Assembly (NCBI RefSeq): GCF_034931025.1
Contig: NZ_JAYGIL010000028.1
Coordinates: forward strand, 1-64,000
Source of the DNA: Arcicella gelida
GTDB lineage: Bacteria > Bacteroidota > Bacteroidia > Cytophagales > Spirosomataceae
Length of the DNA stretch: 64,000 nt
Direction of reading: 5' to 3'
In this document: piece after piece, positions 16,353-23,003 of the stretch
Position numbering within the stretch: position 1 is the stretch's first letter
Layout: the number at the start of each line of letters is the position of its first letter
The notes under the pieces: generated by a model
What the model was told of the DNA's origin: nothing
Databases searched by the model: none
What the model saw: the letters and a program-made list of their open reading frames with translations, nothing else
Position numbers and translations under genes: made by a program

Positions 16353-17498
16353 CTAAAGTTTGGATAGTCTTTCCCCAGCTTTTTCCAAGGTTTCATCATC
16401 TTTCGCAAAACAAAATCTTAGAATTTTAAAGTCATTTTTTTGATGATAAAATACCGAAACTGGAATACTTGCTACACCAATTTCTTTCGTTAATCGAATG
16501 GCTAAATCATAATCATTTTCGTCAGTAATTCTTTCATAATTTACACATTGAAAAAAACTTCCTTTTGCAGGTGTAAAGGTAAAGCGAGAATCTTGAATGC
16601 AAGTCAAGAATTTATCACGTTTCTCTTGATAGAACTGCGGAATTGAAAGATAGTTTTCAGGTTCTTGCAAGAAATCTGCTAAAGCATACTGAATCGGAGT
16701 GACCGTAGAGAACGTAAGCCATTGATGTACTTTTCTGAATTCTTCAGTTAGTTGTTTTGGAGCGAGACAATAACCAACTTTCCAACCCGTAACATGAAAT
16801 GTTTTTCCGAAAGAACCACAAATAAAACTACGTTCTTTTAAAACAGGATTGCGAAGGAGCGACCAATGTGATAATCCATCAAAAATAATATGTTCATACA
16901 CTTCATCACCAACCAGGAAAATATTGGTGTCTTTGACAATATCAGCCAAACAATTCAAATCTTCTTCCGAAAGTACCGTTCCTGTTGGGTTATGTGGCGT
17001 ATTGAGTATAATCAGTTTGGTTTTGTCAGTAATTTTTGATTTTACAATTTCCCAATCAATTTTATACTCATTTGCTGGCGTTAAAGTTACGTAAACAGGA
17101 ATTCCTCCATTTAAAGTAATTGCTGGCGTGTAAGAGTCATAACAAGGCTCTAACAGAATAACTTCATCGCCTTGGTGAACTATTGCCGTAATCGCTGCAT
17201 AAAGTGCTTCCGTAGCGCCAGAAACAACGGTTACTTCGCTTTCTGGATGATAATTTACTTGATATAAATCACTTACTTTCTGAGCAATGATTTCTCGAAG
17301 TGACTGAATACCCGCCATTGGAGCATATTGATTCATCCCTTTCTTGAGGTAATGATTAACCAACTCAGTCAGTTTAGGAGAGCAATCAAAATTTGGAAAG
17401 CCTTGTGATAAATTCAGTGCTTCGTGTTCAGAAGCTAATTTTGACATTACCGTGAAAATAGTAGTTCCTGTATTGGGTTGTTTAGAAATCAAATTCAT
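16353..17498 (-). CDS. Methionine aminotransferase-like PLP enzyme
   Basis: A 381-aa fold-type I aminotransferase of the YbdL/kynurenine aminotransferase group. Signatures: LNLSQGFPNFDCSP near the start, YAPMAGIQSLREIIA, VVSGATEALYAA, LNTPHNPTGTVL with the PLP-contacting Asn, GDEVYEH with the Asp that binds the pyridine nitrogen, and the Schiff-base lysine in CGSFGKTFHVTGWKVGY (Lys232). A late LRFCFAKDDETL carries the substrate carboxylate-binding Arg. E. coli YbdL prefers methionine, and members also use kynurenine or glutamine, so the substrate is an inference. It lies 102 nt after nagA on the same strand, with a dispersed repeat in the gap. Confidence 0.9.
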   Translation of the reverse strand: MNLISKQPNTGTTIFTVMSKLASEHEALNLSQGFPNFDCSPKLTELVNHYLKKGMNQYAPMAGIQSLREIIAQKVSDLYQVNYHPESEVTVVSGATEALYAAITAIVHQGDEVILLEPCYDSYTPAITLNGGIPVYVTLTPANEYKIDWEIVKSKITDKTKLIILNTPHNPTGTVLSEEDLNCLADIVKDTNIFLVGDEVYEHIIFDGLSHWSLLRNPVLKERSFICGSFGKTFHVTGWKVGYCLAPKQLTEEFRKVHQWLTFSTVTPIQYALADFLQEPENYLSIPQFYQEKRDKFLTCIQDSRFTFTPAKGSFFQCVNYERITDENDYDLAIRLTKEIGVASIPVSVFYHQKNDFKILRFCFAKDDETLEKAGERLSKL

Positions 17499-17600
17499 TT
17501 TTAAATGCTTTCGGTATTCGGCTTTCAGATGACAGATGTTGTTTTATTTCTTTTTTGATATGTTGGAGACAAATTCACTAAATCACACTCACAATTATTC

Positions 17601-18734
17601 CTAAAACCATTCCAAACAGCCATTTTCAATTAAACCTTTTATATTAAGAGAATCGTCGAAAATAAATAAATTTGCCTGATAATCTTTTTGAATTTTACCC
17701 AAAGAATGTTCCAGTCCAAGTACTTCGGCAGGATAAGTTGAAGCCATTCTTAACGCTTCAGGTAAAGGAATATCTACTTTTTCAACACAGTTTTTTACTG
17801 CTTGAAGCATCGTTAAAGCAGAACCAGAAAGCGTACCTTTTGTATCTGTATAATGCGTGCCAGCATGAATAAATTTATAATCTCCTGAAACATCGTTGGT
17901 TACAGCATCAGTAATGATAAAGAGCCTTTTACCCATGATTTTTTTAGAGATTTTTACACTGGTAAAATCCACATGAATACCATCAGGAATAATACTTGCC
18001 CAAGCTTCTGAATCATAAGTAGCACCAACTAAACCTGGTTCACGCCCTTGAAATGCCGACATTGCATTGAACAAATGCGTTACTCTTTTAATGCCTTTAT
18101 CAAAAGCATATTTAGCTTGCTGATAAGTAGCAGAGCTGTGTCCAGCAGCAATTTTTATATCACTCTGTAAAAGTAAATCAAGTTGTTCGTCGGTAAATTC
18201 TTCTGGAGCGATGGTCATGTAGGTTGGTAAACCTTTACATGCTTCAATGATGGTTGTTAATTCTTCAATACTTGGTTTACGAATAAACTCGGCAACGTGT
18301 GCACCTCTTTTGGGAAAACTAAAGAAAGGACCTTCAATGTGCAATCCTGCCAAACCTTGTCCGCCGTTTTTAAGATAGCTTTTAGCTACTTCAATCGCCT
18401 CTAAAATTTTCTCTAAAGGCGTAGAAGAAAGCGTAATCTGAAAATGCGTTGTTCCTGCACGGCGAATTTCCAAATAAGTATTATAGATTGTTTCTTCTGT
18501 TGTTTTTGAATTGTACAAACTGCCACCACCGCCATAAATTTGAGCATCAATTAAAGATGGAGCAATGTTATAGCCTTCTAAATCGATGATTTGAATATCA
18601 GGAAAAAGATTATCTAAATCTTCAATCTCATCATCATTCAAAATTTTAGCAATTTTAGTGCCTTTAATGACTAAGATTTTATCCGTAAGAATCTCTTCTG
18701 AGGTAAATATTTGGCAGTTTTTTAAAGCGTACAT
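17601..18734 (-). CDS. nagA: N-acetylglucosamine-6-phosphate deacetylase
   Basis: A 377-aa amidohydrolase that removes acetate from GlcNAc-6-phosphate, feeding amino-sugar catabolism and cell-wall recycling. Signatures: an N-terminal beta-sandwich strand set ending in NIAPSLIDAQIYG, GLHIEGPFFSFPKRGAH with the metal-binding Glu, AAGHSSATYQQA and THLFNAMSAFQGREPG with metal His residues, and the catalytic Asp in LFIITDAV. I start it at the ATG at 18734 (MYALKNCQIF). A longer upstream reading overlaps the preceding gene and adds 21 unrelated residues. It is third in an operon behind an amidase and an NTF2-like protein, 25 nt after the latter. Confidence 0.94.
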   Translation of the reverse strand: MYALKNCQIFTSEEILTDKILVIKGTKIAKILNDDEIEDLDNLFPDIQIIDLEGYNIAPSLIDAQIYGGGGSLYNSKTTEETIYNTYLEIRRAGTTHFQITLSSTPLEKILEAIEVAKSYLKNGGQGLAGLHIEGPFFSFPKRGAHVAEFIRKPSIEELTTIIEACKGLPTYMTIAPEEFTDEQLDLLLQSDIKIAAGHSSATYQQAKYAFDKGIKRVTHLFNAMSAFQGREPGLVGATYDSEAWASIIPDGIHVDFTSVKISKKIMGKRLFIITDAVTNDVSGDYKFIHAGTHYTDTKGTLSGSALTMLQAVKNCVEKVDIPLPEALRMASTYPAEVLGLEHSLGKIQKDYQANLFIFDDSLNIKGLIENGCLEWF

Positions 18735-18759
18735 GATGGATAAATTAGAATATGCTGAA

Positions 18760-19614
18760 TTAAATACTAACGATTTCAAGGGTAATTTTCCAGACACCTT
18801 TTGCTTCTTGTCGCCACATTCTTAAATAATTGCCAGTTTTTCCATTGCCAGAGATTGTGCCATAAACACAAGCTAAATCTCCAGAAGAAGAAGCAATTAC
18901 TTTTAAACCTGTGTAAATCAGTTTTTTATCATACGATTTTTTCAAAAACTGATTGGCTGCTTCTTTTCCAAGAATGGGCAATTGTCCATTTCTGAAAATT
19001 CTTACATTTTGTGATAAATGAGCTTCAAAAGGATTGGGAGAATTCTTCGCATTTTTCCAATAAAAATGGTCGTTCATAAAAACAAAACGTTCGGCGAAGG
19101 TAGCGTTATTTTTTAATTCAGTTGGCTTAAAAACTGGATAATTCTTGGTTACTGAGGCATTTTTGTTGGTATTTTCAGCATGATTCACGCCAATATCAAC
19201 CGCCACTTTCCAATTGCCATCATCTTGTTTTTTCCAAAGCGAAACAAAACTACCAAATACCAAGGCTTTCGCTTGTGTTTTTGAATCGTAAACTTGCCAG
19301 TTGCCAGTGGTATAACCAAAATCGCCAGAACCTGCTATTTCTGCAAAATAAGGTTGCCAATTTAAACTTTGATTAAACGTTATTTTCTGCCAATGTTCAA
19401 TACCATTTACAGGCATTCCTTTGTCAAAAACAACAGCATCTGTTCCTAAAAATGCCAAAAAAGCGTTTTTTGTGCCTTTGTCAATTGACATTTGAGCAAA
19501 GTTTTTTTCGCTTTCTACCATTTTTTGCAAAGCTTCTTCCTGCTTTACTTCTTGGGAAAAAGTAGCTAAGGGAAAACCCAAAGCTACCGATAATAGCAAT
19601 TGTTTGAAGTACAT
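18760..19614 (-). CDS. Exported NTF2-like (DUF4440-type) protein
   Basis: A 284-aa protein with a signal peptide (MYFKQLLLSVALGFPLATFS) and two repeats of an NTF2-like fold. The first, around 25-150, has KNAFLAFLGTDAVVFDKGMP and GYTTGNWQVYDSK. The second, around 165-284, has FMNDHFYWKNAKNSPNPFE and ACVYGTISGNGKTGNYLRMW. The pattern is that of DUF4440/SnoaL-like proteins, which may be enzymes or binding proteins. No catalytic residue set can be assigned. It sits 3 nt after the amidase and 25 nt before nagA, so the three are surely co-transcribed. Confidence 0.8.
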   Translation of the reverse strand: MYFKQLLLSVALGFPLATFSQEVKQEEALQKMVESEKNFAQMSIDKGTKNAFLAFLGTDAVVFDKGMPVNGIEHWQKITFNQSLNWQPYFAEIAGSGDFGYTTGNWQVYDSKTQAKALVFGSFVSLWKKQDDGNWKVAVDIGVNHAENTNKNASVTKNYPVFKPTELKNNATFAERFVFMNDHFYWKNAKNSPNPFEAHLSQNVRIFRNGQLPILGKEAANQFLKKSYDKKLIYTGLKVIASSSGDLACVYGTISGNGKTGNYLRMWRQEAKGVWKITLEIVSI

Positions 19615-19617
19615 ATT

Positions 19618-21276
19618 TTATAATTTAGGATGCTTCAAATGGAAATCTGTGGCATCTTGATAAATTTTAGCTACTTGTAATAATTTGCCTTCGCCAAATA
19701 ATTTTCCCATAAAAGTAATACTTGTTGGGCGACCTTCCGCACGAAATCCGTTTGGTAAAACTACGCAAGGATGTCCCGTTAAGTTGGTCATTGTTAAATT
19801 TCTGCTGGCAAAGGCAGGTGATAAGTAAACGTCGATTCCTTTCAGCCTATTGTTAAATTCCTGAATCAATAAAGTTCGGTGGCGATTCGCCTGTAAATAC
19901 TCTACTGCTGGAATAAACCTTGCTGCTCTGAAAGCGTTTGGCCAAGCATTTTTTATTTGACGCACCATTAAATCATCTTTTCCTGAACGAGTCAATTCAT
20001 CAAATGCTGCGGCAGCTTCTACACTGAGCAAAAAACTAATATCGTTTGAAGGTAAATTAGGCAATTCTAAAGGAATTAACTCAGCACCTAATTTTTTCAT
20101 CGTAACTAAAGTGAGTGAATCTTGTGTTTTGTTAGGATATTTTCCTTCAAAATCTTTTTTCAAATATGCGATTTTGATGCCTTTTAAGTCTTTTTTGTTA
20201 CCATCAAACTGAAAAGGAGCGTCAATCACACTTAGGTCTTGTCCGTCTTTTCCTAAAATAGCATTAAAAACAATAGCACAGTCTTCAACGATTCTACAAA
20301 TCGGTCCTAATTTATCCATACTCCAACTCAAAGCCATCGCACCAGTTCTTGGAACTCTGCCAAAAGTAGGACGTAAACCTGTATCACCACATTCAGAAGA
20401 AGGCGAAACGATTGAACCCAATGTTTCGGAACCAATGGCAAAAGGTAATAATCCTGCCGCCACTGATGAAGCCGAACCTGCCGAAGAACCTGAAGAGCCA
20501 CGTTTTAAATTCCAAGGATTTTTGGTTGTTCCGCCAAACCAAACATCTCCCCAAGCTAATTCTCCCAAAGTAAGTTTTGCACATAAAACAGCACCAGCTT
20601 TTTCTAAACGCTGAATTACGACGGCATCATAATCTAATACTTGGTCTTTGTATGGTACAGAACCCCAAGTGGTTTTGTAGCCTTTTTTTGCTAATAAATC
20701 TTTTGCTCCGTAAGGAATTCCATGTAATAGACCTTTGTATTTGCCAGCAGCTATTTCTGCATCTGCTTTTGTGGCTTGTTGTAAGGCTAAATCTTCCGTG
20801 AGTGTAACGACACAAGCCAATTGTGTATCGTACTTTTTTAGTCGTTCTAAAAAGAATTTTGTTAGCTCAAGTGAAGTAATTTTCTTGCTTTGGATGAGTG
20901 CCGCAAGTTGTCTAACAGAGTAAAAAGCTAAATCATTTTTATCTTTTGGAAGTGCAATCGTTGAAATACTTGAAGCTTTAAAAGAAGAAGTACCTTTTTC
21001 AAATTCGAAACCTGTAGGTAATGGATTGAACACTAAAGCTGGTGCAATTTCGTTTTTGAGTTCTACTTTTCTGATTTCTTCAAAGTTTTTACGAGTATCA
21101 TTGAGTTCAATTAACATGGAATCGGCTTCTGGTTGAGTAAATTCTAAGCCAATAATTTTTTCCGCTTTTTTTACGATGTCAATCGTAATGCTTTCATTTT
21201 CTAGTCTTTTAGAGATAAATGCTCCGAAAGCCATACTTGCCAAACAGAGAGATGTGATGAGTAATTGTTTTTTCAT
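19618..21276 (-). CDS. Exported amidase-signature-family amidohydrolase
   Basis: A 552-aa protein with an N-terminal signal or signal-anchor (MKKQLLITSLCLASMAFGAF). The amidase signature is clear: the Lys of the Ser-cisSer-Lys triad in GIPYGAKDLLAKKGY (Lys192) and the Gly/Ser-rich GSSGSSAGSASSVAAG near 259-275, followed by FAIGSETLGSIVSPS. This looks like the Bacteroidota secreted amidase paralogue of GatA and not the Asp/Glu-tRNA amidotransferase itself, because it carries an export signal and no gatB or gatC is near. The substrate is unknown. It is first of an operon with the NTF2-like protein and nagA, which hints at amide or amino-sugar breakdown. Confidence 0.9.
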   Translation of the reverse strand: MKKQLLITSLCLASMAFGAFISKRLENESITIDIVKKAEKIIGLEFTQPEADSMLIELNDTRKNFEEIRKVELKNEIAPALVFNPLPTGFEFEKGTSSFKASSISTIALPKDKNDLAFYSVRQLAALIQSKKITSLELTKFFLERLKKYDTQLACVVTLTEDLALQQATKADAEIAAGKYKGLLHGIPYGAKDLLAKKGYKTTWGSVPYKDQVLDYDAVVIQRLEKAGAVLCAKLTLGELAWGDVWFGGTTKNPWNLKRGSSGSSAGSASSVAAGLLPFAIGSETLGSIVSPSSECGDTGLRPTFGRVPRTGAMALSWSMDKLGPICRIVEDCAIVFNAILGKDGQDLSVIDAPFQFDGNKKDLKGIKIAYLKKDFEGKYPNKTQDSLTLVTMKKLGAELIPLELPNLPSNDISFLLSVEAAAAFDELTRSGKDDLMVRQIKNAWPNAFRAARFIPAVEYLQANRHRTLLIQEFNNRLKGIDVYLSPAFASRNLTMTNLTGHPCVVLPNGFRAEGRPTSITFMGKLFGEGKLLQVAKIYQDATDFHLKHPKL

Positions 21277-21304
21277 GATTTTTTGTGGATGAAGTGATTT
21301 TTTT

Positions 21305-21600
21305 AGATATGAATTATGAGATTGTCATTTATAATTTATATCTCATACACCGTTTTGATGTTTTATAAAATTACTGCATAATGAAAACTTCGTTTCTTAT
21401 GAATTAGGCATTACTATCTCATAATTCATATACATACACCGTTTTGATGTTCTTATAAAATTGCGACATAATGAATACTTAAGTTTATTATAGGCATTAC
21501 AATCTCATAATTTATACATCATAATTCATATCTATACACCGTTTTGATGTTTTTATAAATTTACATGATAAACGAAACCTTTGTTTATTATCTTTGAGAA
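21305..21600. repeat. Three imperfect direct repeats in the divergent intergenic region
   Basis: TACACCGTTTTGATGTT occurs three times (starting at 21346, 21435 and 21535), each followed by TTATAAA-type sequence and GCATAATGAA or similar, then ATTAGGCATTAC and TCTCATAATTCATA. The period is 89 then 100 nt. It lies between the divergent amidase operon and the 21628 gene and has no open frame. Confidence 0.9.
21589..21596 (+). promoter_or_regulatory. -7 element before the 21628 gene
   Basis: TATCTTTG matches TAnnTTTG exactly and ends 31 nt before the start codon. It lies at the end of the third direct-repeat copy. No TTG lies at the ideal spacing. Confidence 0.5.
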
Positions 21601-21627
21601 AAATTGACAAATCAAAACCCAAAATTT

Positions 21628-22065
21628 ATGTACGAAATTTTTCAATTAATTCATAAGACACTTTTCTTTGTCGTGATGATTCTAGGGCTTATCGTGATTG
21701 TCCGTGCGGCAATGGGTTTAAGTTCAAAAAGTGATTTCACTGAAACTGACCGTAAGTTTGGTCTTTTCTTCCTAATCTCTAATCACACACAATTATTGAT
21801 TGGCTTGGTTTTATACTTGTTCTTAAGTCCATTCGGAATGAAAGCTTTTACAGATTTCGGTTCTGAAGTAATGAAAATTGCCGAGTACCGTAAAATTGCA
21901 GTAGAACATATCCTAACAAACATTATTGCTATTGCTTTGATTACCGTAGGTTATTCAAAGAACAAACGTGCTACCGACGCAATTGTTCGTCATAAAAATG
22001 CTTTGATTTTCTTTGGTTTAGGTTTGGTTTTATTATTGAGCCGTATTCCTTGGGATAAATTGTAG
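21628..22065 (+). CDS. Small four-helix membrane protein (cytochrome-b-like annotation group)
   Basis: A 145-aa membrane protein started at the ATG at 21628 (MYEIFQLIHKTLFFVVMILG). A reading from a TTG 24 nt earlier adds polar residues and is unlikely. It has four hydrophobic helices and histidines near helix ends: LIHKTLFF, SNHTQLLIG, AVEHILTN and VRHKNALIFF. This pattern is shared by short Bacteroidota proteins often labelled cytochrome b. The histidines could ligate haem, but this is not shown. It is followed by repeats and a terminator at 22266-22301 and has a TATCTTTG promoter element upstream. Confidence 0.75.
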   Translation: MYEIFQLIHKTLFFVVMILGLIVIVRAAMGLSSKSDFTETDRKFGLFFLISNHTQLLIGLVLYLFLSPFGMKAFTDFGSEVMKIAEYRKIAVEHILTNIIAIALITVGYSKNKRATDAIVRHKNALIFFGLGLVLLLSRIPWDKL

Positions 22066-22071
22066 TTTGGC

Positions 22072-22245
22072 GTTCTGCTGTCGGCTTTCGGTCTTCAGAT
22101 TTCGGATTTATTTTTTGTTACAAAGCTATTTTTAGATTCAGATTTATTTTAATTAAAGTATGAATCCGATTGCTGACAGCCGAAGTCTGAAATCCAATAT
22201 CTAAAATCCGATTTCCGAAATCTTATGACCGACAACCAAAATCCC
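22072..22245. repeat. TCGGATTTCAGA-type inverted repeat pair after the membrane protein gene
   Basis: 22072-22112 (TGTCGGCTTTCGGTCTTCAG and on) and 22165-22235 (CTGACAGCCGAAGTCTGAAA and on) are approximate reverse complements separated by about 55 nt. The arrangement is like that of 10861-10962. It is non-coding, and the rest of the 390-nt gap to 22457 holds a terminator and a promoter element. Confidence 0.6.
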
Positions 22246-22265
22246 AAATCTAAAGATTTTTAGCG

Positions 22266-22301
22266 AAAAACGCAGACTTGTCAGAAAGTCTGCGTTTTTT
22301 T
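22266..22301 (+). terminator. Intrinsic terminator after the membrane protein gene
   Basis: AAAAACGCAGACTT, a short loop, then AAGTCTGCGTTTTTTT: a strong stem with seven T, 200 nt after the stop codon and beyond the inverted repeat pair. Confidence 0.9.
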
Positions 22302-22391
22302 GTGAAAAATCTGAATACTATTACCGTTAGATAAAAAAACAGAATAAATTGTACAAAAAAATAACAAAATAGTTATATTGTACTGTGATTT

Positions 22392-22399
22392 TAACTTTG
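22392..22399 (+). promoter_or_regulatory. -7 element before the HAD phosphatase gene
   Basis: TAACTTTG matches TAnnTTTG exactly, 57 nt before the start codon. A TTG at the usual spacing is absent. Confidence 0.4.
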
Positions 22400-22456
22400 A
22401 ACCAAATTATTTTGTTTTTCAAAGTCGTTTTTATCTATTGACTAAATTTATAAGTG

Positions 22457-22966
22457 ATGAAGAAATGTATTTTTTTAGACCGTGACGGCGTATTGAACAT
22501 TGATAGAGTTGATTATGTGTACCGACTTGAGGATTTGATTATTCCAGAGGGAGCTATTGAGGCGTTGAAAAGATTTAAGGCTGCGGGATATTTACTAATT
22601 GTAATTACAAACCAGTCGGGAATTGCCAAAGGAATTTATACTCGTGAAGATGTTTGGAAATGCCATAACTATTTTCAAGAACAATGTGGAAATTTATTAG
22701 ATGATATTTACTTTAGTCCGCACCACGAAAAATTTAATTCAGCATCATTGACTCGCAAACCAGATTCTTTGATGATTGAAAAGGCTATCGCCAAATATAA
22801 AATAGATCGTGATGCTTCGTGGATGATTGGCGATGCACACCGTGATATTAAAGCAGGAAAAAAAGCTGGAGTAAAAACCATTCATTTAACCGAAAAACCA
22901 GAAGAATCACTTTCAGAATTAACAACCAGTAATTTGCTAAAAGCAAGTGAACTGGTTTTACAATAA
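22457..22966 (+). CDS. HAD-IIIA family phosphatase, GmhB-like without the zinc loop
   Basis: A 169-aa soluble hydrolase. The HAD motifs are complete: motif I FLDRDGVLN with both Asp, motif II VITNQSGIAKG, the Lys in TRKPDSLMIEKA, and motif IV WMIGDAHRDIKAGKKAG. These motifs and the size match histidinol-phosphatase/GmhB (D-glycero-manno-heptose-1,7-bisphosphate 7-phosphatase). The usual CxH...CxC zinc-binding loop before RKP is replaced by SPHHEKFNSASLTRKP, so the cysteines are missing. The substrate is therefore uncertain: a heptose bisphosphate is possible, but another sugar phosphate or histidinol phosphate also fits. I use the second of two adjacent start codons (GTG then ATG). It is convergent with rnr across a shared terminator. 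Confidence 0.82.
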   Translation: MKKCIFLDRDGVLNIDRVDYVYRLEDLIIPEGAIEALKRFKAAGYLLIVITNQSGIAKGIYTREDVWKCHNYFQEQCGNLLDDIYFSPHHEKFNSASLTRKPDSLMIEKAIAKYKIDRDASWMIGDAHRDIKAGKKAGVKTIHLTEKPEESLSELTTSNLLKASELVLQ

Positions 22967-23003
22967 ACAAAAAGAGATAGCAAATCGCTATCTCTTTTTG
23001 TTT
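22965..23003. terminator. Bidirectional terminator between the HAD gene and rnr
   Basis: AAACAAAAAGAGATAGC and GCTATCTCTTTTTGTTT pair perfectly around a 5-nt loop. A-rich and T-rich flanks on both sides make it suitable for both convergent genes. Confidence 0.92.

Noticed and set aside
19618..21276. gatA (tRNA amidotransferase subunit)
   Set aside because: It has an export signal, an unrelated operon context and no gatB/gatC, so a secreted amidase is more likely.
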